A stretch of DNA of 47,400 bases from Solirubrobacterales bacterium 70-9 (GTDB lineage Bacteria > Pseudomonadota > Alphaproteobacteria > Acetobacterales > Acetobacteraceae): the NCBI GenBank assembly GCA_903970625.1, contig CAJCJG010000084.1, positions 1-47,400 of the forward strand, written 5' to 3'. Shown piece after piece: positions 16,648 to 25,676 of this stretch (position 1 is its first letter; every line of letters starts with the position of its first letter). The notes below the pieces were generated by a model. The model was not told the DNA's origin and searched no databases. It was given only the letters and a program-made list of their open reading frames with translations. A program made the position numbers and the translations under genes.

Positions 16648-16664
16648 GTAACGGGTCCCGTTAC
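16648..16664. promoter_or_regulatory. Perfect 17-bp palindrome upstream of soxB
   Basis: GTAACGGGTCCCGTTAC has 8-bp perfect arms around a single central base. It lies in the only spacer (16627-16695) between tenA and soxB, about 32 bp before the soxB start. The position and symmetry suit an operator for a dimeric repressor or activator of the sox genes. No poly-T follows, so it is unlikely to be a terminator for tenA. Confidence 0.5.
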
Positions 16665-16695
16665 CGTCCGATCTCATTTCAAGAGTAACATAAGG

Positions 16696-17967
16696 ATGTC
16701 GGGCGTGCGTGCGGCGATGAATTACTCAGGCCTCGCACTCCTCCGCGAGGCGCTGCGCGGTCATAGCGGTTGGGGTCCTGCCTGGCGGGACGCGGCGCCC
16801 AGGACCGAGTACGATGCGCTGATCGTCGGCGGCGGCGGCCATGGGCTGGCAACTGCCTACTACCTCGCCAAGGAGCACGGCCTGACCAACGTCGCGGTGC
16901 TGGAGCGCACGCATATCGGCTCCGGCAATGCCGGCCGCAATACGACGCTGATCCGCTCCAACTATCTGCTGCCCGGCAACGAACGGTTCTTCGAAAAATC
17001 GATGCAACTCTGGGAAGGGCTGGAGCAGGATCTGAACTACAATGCGATGGTCAGCCAGCGCGGCGTGCTGAACCTATATTCCGACGACGGGCAGCGGGAC
17101 GCCTGCGTGCGACGCGGCAACACCATGCGTCTGCACGGTGTCGATGCCGAATTGCTGGACCTCGCGCAGGTCAAGGCGATGTATCCGTATTTTGACTACC
17201 GCAACGAACGGTTTCCCATCCGCGGTGGCCTGCTACAGCGCCGTGGCGGCACTGCGCGGCATGATGCGGTCGTATGGGGCTTCGCCCGCGCGGCAGACCG
17301 GCGAGGCGTCGATATCGTGCAGAACTGCGAAGTCACAGGTTTTCGCATTGAAGGCGGCGAAGTGCGCGGCGTGGAAACAACGCGCGGTCCGATCTTCGCG
17401 CGGAAGGTGGGCCTGTGCTGCGCCGGAAGTTCTTCGCGGGTCGGCGAGCTCGCCGGATTGCGGCTGCCGATAGAAAGCCATGTGCTACAGGCTTTCGTCA
17501 CCGAGGCGGTCAAGCCGATGTTCGACGGCGTCGTGACGTTTAGCGGCGGCACCTTCTACATCAGCCAGTCGGACAAGGGCGGGCTGGTGTTCGGCGGCAT
17601 CCTCGACGGCTACAACTCCTATGCGCAGCGCGGCAATCTTCGGGTCGTCGAGGACGTGATGGAGGCAGGAATGGCGATGATGCCGCTGTTGGGCCGTTTG
17701 CGTGTGCTGCGGCAATGGGGCGGCGTGATGGACATGACGATGGACGGCTCGCCGATAATCGACCTGACGCCGATCCGGGGCCTGTACCTGAACGCCGGCT
17801 GGTGTACCACCGGGTTCAAGGCGATCCCGGCGTCCGGCTGGTGCTTCGCACACACCATGGCGCGGGACGAGCCGCATTTCATCAATTCCGCCTACCGCCT
17901 CGACCGATTCGCCGTGGGCGCCGTGCTCGACGAATCTGGCCATGGCGCGCACCCGAACCGGCATTGA
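16696..17967 (+). CDS. soxB: Sarcosine oxidase subunit beta
   Basis: This 423-residue FAD/FMN-binding subunit belongs to heterotetrameric sarcosine oxidase, which oxidatively demethylates sarcosine to glycine. The FAD motif is ALIVGGGGHGLATAYYLAKE (near residues 44-63), followed by GSGNAGRNTTLIRSNYLLPG, a hallmark of SoxB. The C-terminal MDMTMDGSPIIDLTPIRGLY and NAGWCTTGFKAIPASG are also characteristic. I use ATG at 16696, which follows TAAGG; ATG at 16717 (MNYSGLALLREALRG) is equally consistent with family N-termini. soxD follows after 7 bp. Confidence 0.93.
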   Translation: MSGVRAAMNYSGLALLREALRGHSGWGPAWRDAAPRTEYDALIVGGGGHGLATAYYLAKEHGLTNVAVLERTHIGSGNAGRNTTLIRSNYLLPGNERFFEKSMQLWEGLEQDLNYNAMVSQRGVLNLYSDDGQRDACVRRGNTMRLHGVDAELLDLAQVKAMYPYFDYRNERFPIRGGLLQRRGGTARHDAVVWGFARAADRRGVDIVQNCEVTGFRIEGGEVRGVETTRGPIFARKVGLCCAGSSSRVGELAGLRLPIESHVLQAFVTEAVKPMFDGVVTFSGGTFYISQSDKGGLVFGGILDGYNSYAQRGNLRVVEDVMEAGMAMMPLLGRLRVLRQWGGVMDMTMDGSPIIDLTPIRGLYLNAGWCTTGFKAIPASGWCFAHTMARDEPHFINSAYRLDRFAVGAVLDESGHGAHPNRH

Positions 17968-17974
17968 ACCCGCC

Positions 17975-18244
17975 ATGCGGCTGCCCTGTCCCCATTGCGG
18001 CTCGCGCCCGGCCGACGAGTTCACCTGTTACGGCGCGGCCGATCCGGTCCGGCCCGCAGCCGGCGCGCCGGCGCAAGTTTGGCACGACTACGTCCATATC
18101 CGCCCGAACCCATACGGTCTGCACAACGAACTGTGGCAGCATGTGCATGGTTGCCGGCGCTGGCTGGTGATGACACGTGACACGCGCACTCACGCCGTGC
18201 TTGGCGCACGCGATGGCGGCTCGCGCGGCGGCGGTGCGGCTTGA
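17975..18244 (+). CDS. soxD: Sarcosine oxidase subunit delta
   Basis: This 89-residue small subunit begins MRLPCPHCGSRPADEFTCYG and contains HDYVHIRPNPYGLHNELWQH and HGCRRWLVMTRDT. The zinc-binding Cys pair in CPHC and later His and Cys residues are as expected for SoxD. I start at ATG 17975 because the family begins at this motif; an upstream ATG at 17942 lies within soxB. The stop overlaps the soxA start. Confidence 0.92.
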   Translation: MRLPCPHCGSRPADEFTCYGAADPVRPAAGAPAQVWHDYVHIRPNPYGLHNELWQHVHGCRRWLVMTRDTRTHAVLGARDGGSRGGGAA

Positions 18245-21207
18245 CCCGACTCGCCGGCTGTGGACTGGTCGACCGCGCGCAGCCGCTGTCGTTTCGCTTC
18301 GACGGCAATGCCTACACGGGGCTGGCGGGCGATACCCTGGCGTCTGCGTTGCTGGCCAACGGCGTCCGGCTGGCCGGGCGCAGCTTCAAGTATCACCGCC
18401 CGCGGGGCATTCTCTCGGCGGGTCCCGAGGAACCTAACGCGCTGGTGGAACTGCGGCGCGGGGCGCGTCGGGAGCCGAACATTCCCGCCACGACGGTCGA
18501 ATTGTTCTCCGGACTTGAAGCGGATAGCCAGAACCGCTGGCCGTCGCTGCGGTTCGACGTGATGGCGGTCACAGGATTGCTCGGCCCACTGTTTCCGGCA
18601 GGCTTCTACTACAAGACATTTATGTGGCCCGCACGGTTCTGGGAGCGGCTCTACGAGCCGGCCATCCGCCGCGCCGCAGGCCTCGGCCGCGCCGCTGAGG
18701 CGGAAGACCCGGATCGGTATGATCGCGCCCACCTCTACTGCGACGTGCTTGTTATCGGCAGTGGAGCCGCCGGGCTGGCCGCCGCCCTGGCAGCCGGGCG
18801 CCGGGGTGCGCGGGTGGTCCTGTGCGAGTCCGACTGGCGCCTCGGCGGACGCCTGCTTGCCGACGGCGGAGAGATCGATGGGCTGCCGGCGGCGGACTGG
18901 GCGGTGGCTGCGGAGGCGGAGCTCCGCGCCATGCCGGAGGTGAGGATGATGCCCCGCACCACCGTGTTCGGCGTCTATGACCACGGCACCTACGGCGCGG
19001 TGCAGCGCGTGTCCGATCACGAGCCGGAACCGGACGCGAACGAGCCCCGCCAGCGTTACTGGCGCATCACCGCGGAGCGCGGCGTTCTCGCGGCCGGCGC
19101 CATCGAGCGGCTTGTGGCGTTCTCCGGCAACGACCGGCCGGGCGTCATGCTGTCGGGCGCGGTGCGGCAGTATCTCAATCGCTACGCCGTCACCCCCGGG
19201 CGACGGGCCATCGTCGTGACAGCCGGCGACGACGGTTGGCGGACCGTGACCGCGTTGGCCTCGCACGGAATCGAGGTCGCGGCGGTGGTGGACCGCCGCG
19301 CGGAAATGCCGGAGCGGCATGCCGCAGCCGCCGCGTCGGCCGGTGCCCGCGTGTTCGCGGGCGGGCGGATCGGCGGCACGTTGGGCGGATCGTCGCTGTT
19401 CGCCGCCGATATCGTGGAGGCGTCGGGCGAGCGAACCCGTGTGGCGGCCGATCTGCTGGCCGTGGCCGGCGGTTGGAACCCGACAGTGCAACTTACCTGC
19501 CATCTCGGCGGCAAGCCTGTGTGGAGCGCGGCGGCCGAAGCGTTCGTCCCAGGCGCGCTGCCGCCCGGCATGGCAGTGGTGGGAGCGGCCAGAGGCAGCT
19601 TCGGGCTTGGTTCGGCGCTCGCCGAAGGCGCGCGCGCAGGGGCGGAAGCTGCCGAAGCAACGGGGTTTTCCGGCTCGGCGCCAGCCATTCCCTTCGCATT
19701 GGACGCGGAGGGCGCGCCCGCGCCGATTTGGATCGATTCCGGCGCGCGCAAGGCGTTCGTCGATCTCCAGCACGACGTCACGCTGGAGGACATCGCCATC
19801 GCGCATCGCGAGGGCTTTCGCGCCGTCGAACTGCTCAAACGCTACACGACCCACGGGATGGCCACCGACCAGGGCAAGACCGGCGGCGTGCTCGGCATGG
19901 CGGCGATGGCCGCCCTGACCGGCATGGACATGGCCGAGACCGGCACGACGGTGTTCCGCCCGCCGTACACGCCGGTCGCCATCGGCGCGTTGGCCGGTCC
20001 GAATCGGGGCAAGGACTACCGCCCACGCCGCCGTACCCCGGCGCAGGGCTGGGCCGAGGAACAGGGCGCGGTGATGACCGAGGTCGGCCTGTGGCACCGC
20101 GCGCTGTGGTTCCCCCGCCCCGGAGAGGCCGACTGGCAGGCCACCATCACCCGCGAGATCGGCGCCATCCGCACCGGCGCCGGGGTCGCAGAGGTGTCGA
20201 CCCTGGGCAAGATCGAACTGGTCGGCCCCGATGCCGGCGCGCTGCTGGATTTTCTTTACATCAACACGTTCTCGACGCTGCCGGTGGGCCGCACGCGGTT
20301 CGGCATCATGCTGCGCGAGGACGGGTTCGCGATGGACGACGGCACCACGGCGCGACTGGAACAGGACCGCTGGATCCTGACCACCAGCACCGGACATGCG
20401 GGCGCGGTGATGGAGCACATGGAATACGTCCATCAGATGCTGCGTCCGGAGCTGAAGGTGGCGTTCACGTCGGTCTCGGATCGGTGGGCTCAGTTCTCGG
20501 TGGCCGGTCCGAACAGCCGTCAGGTGATCGCGGGCGTGCTCGATCCCGGAGCGGACCTTGCGGACGCCGCGTTTCCCCACATGGCCTGCGGCGTCTTCAC
20601 CGCGCTGGGGGGAGTACCGGCACGGGTGTTCCGCATTTCGTTCTCCGGCGAGCGCGCTTACGAGATTGCCGTTCCGGCGGGATTCGGCGAGGAACTCGTC
20701 CGGCGCATGATGCAGACCGGAGCGGCGTTCGGGCTGGTGCCGTACGGGCTGGAATCGCTGGGCACCATGCGCGTCGAAAAAGGCCATCTCGGCGGCGGGG
20801 AGATCAACGGACAGACCACGGCGCGCGACCTCGGCTTCGCCCGGCTGATGTCGAGCCGAAAGGACTATATCGGCCGTGCGCTCGCGCAGCGCCCGGCGCT
20901 GATCGACCCGCGCCGCCCGGCCCTGGTGGGCCTGCGCCCGGTGGACCGCATGGCCACGCTGCGCGGCGGCGCGCATCTGCTGCCGGAAGACGCGCCGGTG
21001 CGTATCGAGCATGATCAAGGCCACGTCACCTCGGTGGCCTACTCGCCCACGCTGGGCCACTGGATCGGGCTTGGTTTGCTGGAGGGCGGACCGTCGCGGC
21101 ACGGCGAGGTCGTTCGCGCCGCCAACCCGCTGGAGGGCTTCGACGATCTTGTCGAAATCGTGCCGCCGTGCTTTCTCGACCCGCAAGGCGCGCGGCTGCG
21201 AGGGTGA
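18241..21207 (+). CDS. soxA: Sarcosine oxidase subunit alpha
   Basis: This is a 988-residue large subunit. The N-terminal domain has the SoxA signature GRSFKYHRPRGILSAGPEEP near residues 47-66. A nucleotide-binding domain follows, with CDVLVIGSGAAGLAAALAAG near residues 168-187. The C-terminal third, from about residue 600, is a GcvT-like folate-binding domain (VAEVSTLGKIELVGPDA, LGTMRVEKGHLGGGEING). The start is TTG at 18241, overlapping the soxD stop as TTGA, which indicates coupling. No soxG (gamma subunit) follows; the next gene is convergent and its stop is 2 bp away. The length and motifs indicate a functional alpha subunit. Confidence 0.93.
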   Translation: MTRLAGCGLVDRAQPLSFRFDGNAYTGLAGDTLASALLANGVRLAGRSFKYHRPRGILSAGPEEPNALVELRRGARREPNIPATTVELFSGLEADSQNRWPSLRFDVMAVTGLLGPLFPAGFYYKTFMWPARFWERLYEPAIRRAAGLGRAAEAEDPDRYDRAHLYCDVLVIGSGAAGLAAALAAGRRGARVVLCESDWRLGGRLLADGGEIDGLPAADWAVAAEAELRAMPEVRMMPRTTVFGVYDHGTYGAVQRVSDHEPEPDANEPRQRYWRITAERGVLAAGAIERLVAFSGNDRPGVMLSGAVRQYLNRYAVTPGRRAIVVTAGDDGWRTVTALASHGIEVAAVVDRRAEMPERHAAAAASAGARVFAGGRIGGTLGGSSLFAADIVEASGERTRVAADLLAVAGGWNPTVQLTCHLGGKPVWSAAAEAFVPGALPPGMAVVGAARGSFGLGSALAEGARAGAEAAEATGFSGSAPAIPFALDAEGAPAPIWIDSGARKAFVDLQHDVTLEDIAIAHREGFRAVELLKRYTTHGMATDQGKTGGVLGMAAMAALTGMDMAETGTTVFRPPYTPVAIGALAGPNRGKDYRPRRRTPAQGWAEEQGAVMTEVGLWHRALWFPRPGEADWQATITREIGAIRTGAGVAEVSTLGKIELVGPDAGALLDFLYINTFSTLPVGRTRFGIMLREDGFAMDDGTTARLEQDRWILTTSTGHAGAVMEHMEYVHQMLRPELKVAFTSVSDRWAQFSVAGPNSRQVIAGVLDPGADLADAAFPHMACGVFTALGGVPARVFRISFSGERAYEIAVPAGFGEELVRRMMQTGAAFGLVPYGLESLGTMRVEKGHLGGGEINGQTTARDLGFARLMSSRKDYIGRALAQRPALIDPRRPALVGLRPVDRMATLRGGAHLLPEDAPVRIEHDQGHVTSVAYSPTLGHWIGLGLLEGGPSRHGEVVRAANPLEGFDDLVEIVPPCFLDPQGARLRG

Positions 21208-21209
21208 TG

Positions 21210-22181
21210 CTATAAGGCGGCGGTCGCCGGCCCGGCGTGGTGACAGGCAACCTGATGTCCCGCCGCCAGGGTGCGCAGAAGTGGGCTGGTCTCGGTGCAT
21301 TCGGTGGTGGCAATCGGGCAGCGCGGGTGAAAGTGGCAGCCGCCGGGTGGGGCCGAGGGATCGGGTGTCTCGCCGCGCAGCGACACATGCGGGCGGGCGC
21401 GCTCGCGCGCCGGGTCCGGCAGCGGGATCGCGGACAGCAGCGTGCGGGTGTAGGGGTGTAGCGCCGTCTCGAACAGCGCGGTGCGCGGGGCGATCTCCAC
21501 GATACGGCCAAGATACATCACCGCCACCGTGCGACAGATGTGCGCCACGATGCTCAGGTCGTGGCTGATGAACAGCATCGACAGGCCGCGCGCGCGCTGT
21601 AGGTGGCGCAGCAGGTTGATGATCTGGGCGCGGGTCGAGACGTCGAGTGCCGAGACGGGCTCGTCCGCCACCAGGAAGTCCGGGTCGGTGGCGATGGCCC
21701 GCGCGATCACCGCGCGCTGGCGTTGCCCGCCGGAGATTTCGTGCGGGTAGCGTTCGGCGAATTCGCCGGGCAGGCCAGCCTGCGCCAGCACGTCCGGCTG
21801 CCGGGCACGCGCCGCGGCGCGGCTCCAGCCCTGCACCAGCAGATGCTCCTGGAGCGTGGTCCCGATGGTCATGCGCGGGTTGAGCGCGCCCGATGGGTCC
21901 TGGAACACCATCTGGCGGCGGCGCCGGAGTTCGCGCAGGTGGCTGCCGGCGGCATCGGCCGTATCGCGCCCGTCGAAGCGCACGATCCCCTCGCTGGGGC
22001 GCTGTAGGCCGACCAGCGTGCGGCCGAGCGTGGACTTGCCGGAGCCGCTCTCGCCGACCAGCCCGAGCGTCTCGCCCTTTCCTATCGCTATGTCGACGCC
22101 ATCCAGCGCCCGCAAGATGCGGCCGGACCCGAGCCGGTAATGCCGAGCGAGCGCCTGCGTCTCGACCAGCGGCACGGTCAT
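21210..22181 (-). CDS. Peptide/opine-type ABC transporter ATP-binding protein (DppF/OppF type)
   Basis: This 323-residue ATPase is the last gene of the importer operon. Walker A is GESGSGKSTLGRTL (about residues 42-55), the Q-loop is MVFQDPSGALNPRM, the signature ISGGQRQR and Walker B FLVADEPVSALDVSTR. The C-terminus carries the oligopeptide-transporter-specific region GGCHFHPRCPIATTEC, whose Cys-rich motif often binds an iron-sulfur cluster in this class. The ATG overlaps the previous ATPase stop as ATGA. It pairs with the DppD-type subunit to power the two permeases encoded at 25673-27521. Confidence 0.92.
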   Translation of the reverse strand: MTVPLVETQALARHYRLGSGRILRALDGVDIAIGKGETLGLVGESGSGKSTLGRTLVGLQRPSEGIVRFDGRDTADAAGSHLRELRRRRQMVFQDPSGALNPRMTIGTTLQEHLLVQGWSRAAARARQPDVLAQAGLPGEFAERYPHEISGGQRQRAVIARAIATDPDFLVADEPVSALDVSTRAQIINLLRHLQRARGLSMLFISHDLSIVAHICRTVAVMYLGRIVEIAPRTALFETALHPYTRTLLSAIPLPDPARERARPHVSLRGETPDPSAPPGGCHFHPRCPIATTECTETSPLLRTLAAGHQVACHHAGPATAAL

Positions 22182-23119
22182 GCCGGGTGCCAGCAGGCGA
22201 CCGCGCGGCCCTCTCCGGTCGGGATCAGCGCCGGTTCCGTGCGGCAGGCATTGCTTGCGCGAGCGCAGCGCGGCGCGAACCGGCAGCCGCTTGCGTCTGC
22301 GGCCGTTTGCACGCTGCCGGGGATCGTGGCCAGATCGTCGTCCCATCCGGCGTCCAGTCGCGGCACCGACCCGAGCAGGCCCACAGTGTAGGGGTGCGCC
22401 GGGGCGGCGAACAGCGCCCCGGTCGGCGCGGCTTCCACGATGCGCCCGGCATACATCACGGCGACGCGGTCCGTCATGCCGGCGACCACCCCGAGATCAT
22501 GGGTAATCAGGATCATCGCCATACCGAATTCGCGCGACAGGTCGCGCAACAGGCCGAGAATCTGCGCCTGGACCGTCACGTCGAGCGCCGTCGTCGGCTC
22601 GTCGGCCAGCAGCAGGCGCGGGGAACAGGCGATGGCGGCGGCGATCATCACGCGCTGGCACATGCCACCCGACATCTCATGGGGATAGGCGCGCAGCCGC
22701 ACCTCCGGCGCTGCGATGCCGACCTTGCGGAACAGGTCGAGCGCGCGTGCCGTCGCCTCGCGCCGGTTGGACCCGAGATGGGTGCGCAGCACCTCCGCCA
22801 CCTGGTCGCCCACCCGGATCAACGGGTGCAGCGCCGTCGCGGGATCCTGGAAGATCATCGCCAGTTCCGCGCCACGGATGCTGCGCATGCGCGCTTCGTC
22901 CAACGCCAGCAGGTCACGCCCTCCGAAGCTGGCAGAGCCGTCCAGCCGCGCGGCCTCCAGCAGCCCCATCAGCGCCAGCGCCGCCGTGGACTTGCCGCAA
23001 CCGCTCTCGCCCACAAGCCCGAGCGTCTCGCCTTCGTCTAGCGTGAACGAGATACCGTCGACGGCCCGCGTCTGGCCGAACCGGACCGTCAGATCCCGCA
23101 CGTCGAGGAGTGTCGTCAC
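22178..23119 (-). CDS. Peptide/opine-type ABC transporter ATP-binding protein (DppD/OppD type)
   Basis: This 313-residue ATPase has Walker [16 protein letters not shown]-loop [16 protein letters not shown], signature [16 protein letters not shown] (the usual GGQxQR is GGMCQR) and Walker [17 protein letters not shown]. The C-terminus has [15 protein letters not shown]. The start is GTG at 23119, overlapping the stop of the oxidase gene as GTGA. It is the partner of the DppF-type subunit. Confidence 0.92.
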   Translation of the reverse strand: MTTLLDVRDLTVRFGQTRAVDGISFTLDEGETLGLVGESGCGKSTAALALMGLLEAARLDGSASFGGRDLLALDEARMRSIRGAELAMIFQDPATALHPLIRVGDQVAEVLRTHLGSNRREATARALDLFRKVGIAAPEVRLRAYPHEMSGGMCQRVMIAAAIACSPRLLLADEPTTALDVTVQAQILGLLRDLSREFGMAMILITHDLGVVAGMTDRVAVMYAGRIVEAAPTGALFAAPAHPYTVGLLGSVPRLDAGWDDDLATIPGSVQTAADASGCRFAPRCARASNACRTEPALIPTGEGRAVACWHPA

Positions 23120-24270
23120 GCCGTCCCCGTGCCGTCCGGCGGCACCCAGCCGCGCCGTTCCCGCCAGTCGGCCGGAAGGTTGGCGAATCGCGCCAGCCGC
23201 AGCGATCTCAGGTCGGCGAAATCGCAGCGCCCACGAAGCACGAGATCGCAGATCGCGTGGCCGGTGGCAGGCGAAAGCCCGAACCCCACGCTGGACATGG
23301 TCGCGACCACCGCGTTGTCCGGCTCGGGGAGCCGTTCGATCACCGGGCGGCCATCGGGCGTGTTCTCGATCACCCCGGCCCAGTGGCGCAGCACGCGGGC
23401 ATGGGCGGCCCCGGGGAACATGCGGGCCAGACGCTTTGCCAGGTTGCGCACCAGCGGCGTCGTCGGCCGGTCCCGCCCCAGATCGGCCGGTGGCAGCCAT
23501 TCGTGCGGCCCGCCGCCATAGACCAGATTGCCCCGCAGGGTTTGCCGCCCGTACAGTTCGGTACTGTTGATGCCGCCATGTGCCATGAGCGGCAGTGGTT
23601 CGGTGACAATGATTTCCGCCCGCGCCGGCGTCACCGGGAGATGCACCCCAAGCCATCCCGCCAGCACGCCCGTCTGCGGCCCGGCAGCGACGACGACGGC
23701 ATCGCACCCGAACGTGCCAGCCGCGCTGACCACTGCCGTCACCCGCCCCCCCGAAAGCTCGAATCCGGTCACATCCGTATGCTGAACGATCCTCCCGCCG
23801 AGGGCTTGGATCGCCCAGGCATAGGCCTGCACGGTGCGCTGCGGGTTCGCATGCCCACCGAAATGCCAGAACGCGCCGCCCGCCTTGTCCGGTCCGGCGA
23901 TCGGAACCAGTTCGTGCAATTGCTGCGGTGTCAGCATTTCGGCATGGAAGCCATCACGGGCGGCAGCACGGCAGTCCGCTTCCATTTCTGCCAGCTCGGA
24001 CTCGGTATCGGCCATGACGATCCGGTTCGGCCGCCATTCGGTGGGATGGCCGAGCAGATCGTCCATCTGCGGCCAGAGGCGCTGCTCCTCGCGGAACAAC
24101 GGGCTGAACGGATGCGTGCAGCCGCCGCCGTTGCGGCCCGAGGCTTCCCAGCCGACGAGTCCGCGTTCCAGCACCACCACCCGCAGGCCCTCGCGCGCCA
24201 GCCACCAGGCCGCCGACAGGCCGGTGGCCCCGCCACCGATCACCACCACGTCGCCGCCGGGCACCGCCAT
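23116..24270 (-). CDS. FAD-dependent oxidoreductase, DadA/OoxB-like subunit
   Basis: This 384-residue flavoprotein of the D-amino-acid dehydrogenase (DAO) fold has an FAD motif VVVIGGGATGLSAAWWLARE at residues 8-27 and the flavin-contacting GWEASGRNGGGCTH near residue 45. The C-terminal GVIENTPDGRPVIERL and SSVGFGLSPATGHAICDLVL close the FAD site. It resembles the substrate-oxidising small subunit of opine oxidases (OoxB/NoxB) and related amino-acid dehydrogenases. ATG at 24270 overlaps the stop of the OoxA-like gene as TGATG, so the two subunits are made together. Its place inside a Dpp-type importer operon supports oxidation of an imported N-substituted amino acid. Confidence 0.88.
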   Translation of the reverse strand: MAVPGGDVVVIGGGATGLSAAWWLAREGLRVVVLERGLVGWEASGRNGGGCTHPFSPLFREEQRLWPQMDDLLGHPTEWRPNRIVMADTESELAEMEADCRAAARDGFHAEMLTPQQLHELVPIAGPDKAGGAFWHFGGHANPQRTVQAYAWAIQALGGRIVQHTDVTGFELSGGRVTAVVSAAGTFGCDAVVVAAGPQTGVLAGWLGVHLPVTPARAEIIVTEPLPLMAHGGINSTELYGRQTLRGNLVYGGGPHEWLPPADLGRDRPTTPLVRNLAKRLARMFPGAAHARVLRHWAGVIENTPDGRPVIERLPEPDNAVVATMSSVGFGLSPATGHAICDLVLRGRCDFADLRSLRLARFANLPADWRERRGWVPPDGTGTA

Positions 24271-25676
24271 CAGGCTTCGTCCCCGACCGGAATATCGCGG
24301 TGATCGGTGAACATGCTGGGAATGTCGAACCAGATGCGCCAGTTCTCCTGCATCCCTTCCGGTTCTTCGGCCGGTGCCAGCAGATGGAGGGGCAGCGGAC
24401 GCAACGGCATGCGGTAGGAGGCCAGCGGAATCGCGCCGGCCGGTCGGCCGGAGTCGAGCGCCAGCAGCGCCGCCACCTGTTCGCGGCAGCGGCGCCCCTG
24501 GCACACGCCCATGCCGGCGCGCGTCAGCCGCTTGATGTGATCGGGATTGGGCGCGCCGCCCGGATCGACCGGGGGCTGCGGCGCGGGGCCGGCGCCCAGG
24601 TAGCGCGGCGGGCGCACACCCAATAGATCGCCGCGCGACACCTCCTCGCACAAACAGGCGGGCACCTCCGCGCCGCCCGTTGCATGCAGTGCCTGCATCC
24701 ACGCCAGCATGTCCTGGTCGCAAGCGACCCCGGCGGCGTCTCCCACCACCCGCACCATGTCCAGCGACGACCGGCCATCCGCGCTCAACACAGGCACATG
24801 GCCGCCGCGCCCGGCGTCGAATGTCATCCGGCAGCCCAGCACGGCCGGTATCTCCACCATCGGCACCACGCCAACCGCGAGCACCACAGTGTCGCAGGCA
24901 ATCGTTTTTGGCTCACCGCCCGCCACATCCGCCGCCACCAGCGCCGATACGCCGTCCGCGCCCCCGACGGCCCGTAGCGGGACATGGCCGGACAGCATCC
25001 GCATGTCCTCGACGGCGGCCAGGGCGGCGGATGGCGCTGCCGCCAGATCGACCACGGCGGCCACCCGCAGGCCGTTTGCCCGCGCCAGCGCGACACAGTC
25101 CGCCGCAAGTGCGCCGCCGCCGATCACCGTGAGCACCCGCCCGGCAAAGGCGCCATAGCGTTGCAGCAGGCTGGCGAAACCACACGCGCCGACCACGCCC
25201 GGCAGCTCAGCGCCGGCAAAACCGATGGCCAGATCGCGCGCGCCGGCAGCCACCACCAACTCGTCGAACCCGGCCAGCCAGGAACCGGTCTCGTCGGCGA
25301 GGCCCAGCAACCGCCCAGGCAGCGCGCGGCTGGCGGGCGCCGGCAGCCATGCCCCCCAAACGCAGGTGCCGAGACGCACATCTATGCCGGCATCGAAGGC
25401 TTCCGCGAGCAGCGGCGTGGCGGCGGCGATGCGTTCGACCATGCGCGCCGGAGTCTGCACCGCCGATGTCGCCCGTCCGCCGTAGCGCAGCGGCACATCC
25501 AGCCCGATCAGGCCGGCGGCCAACGGATTCTCGTCGGCCAGCAGAACGCGCGCGCCACGCCGCGCGGCTGCCAGTGCTTCGGCGCATCCCGCCGTGCCGG
25601 CCCCCACCACGGCCACGTCGTACCGCTCGCTGGGCGGCGCGAAACTGGCGGCGTTGGATGTGGCATCGAGCTTCAC
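24270..25676 (-). CDS. FAD/NAD(P)-binding oxidoreductase with C-terminal [2Fe-2S] motif, OoxA/HcnB-like subunit
   Basis: This 468-residue protein carries two dinucleotide motifs: YDVAVVGAGTAGCAEALAAA near residue 19 and VLTVIGGGALAADCVALARA near residue 157. The late FAD motif is DMVRVVGDAAGVA. The C-terminal part has CLCEEVSRGDLLGV and then GVCQGRRCREQVAALL, four Cys in the CxC...Cx4C arrangement of BFD-like [2Fe-2S] domains. This is the architecture of octopine/nopaline oxidase subunit A and HcnB. The start is GTG at 25676 (KLDATSN follows), overlapping the permease stop as GTGA. No small HcnA-like ferredoxin subunit is visible in the operon. Likely partner: the OoxB-like protein. Confidence 0.87.
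   Translation of the reverse strand: MKLDATSNAASFAPPSERYDVAVVGAGTAGCAEALAAARRGARVLLADENPLAAGLIGLDVPLRYGGRATSAVQTPARMVERIAAATPLLAEAFDAGIDVRLGTCVWGAWLPAPASRALPGRLLGLADETGSWLAGFDELVVAAGARDLAIGFAGAELPGVVGACGFASLLQRYGAFAGRVLTVIGGGALAADCVALARANGLRVAAVVDLAAAPSAALAAVEDMRMLSGHVPLRAVGGADGVSALVAADVAGGEPKTIACDTVVLAVGVVPMVEIPAVLGCRMTFDAGRGGHVPVLSADGRSSLDMVRVVGDAAGVACDQDMLAWMQALHATGGAEVPACLCEEVSRGDLLGVRPPRYLGAGPAPQPPVDPGGAPNPDHIKRLTRAGMGVCQGRRCREQVAALLALDSGRPAGAIPLASYRMPLRPLPLHLLAPAEEPEGMQENWRIWFDIPSMFTDHRDIPVGDEA

Noticed and set aside
18190-21300. 1036-codon minus-strand frame opposite soxA
   Set aside because: soxA carries all family signatures on the plus strand; the antisense frame has no domain and results from GC-rich codon bias.
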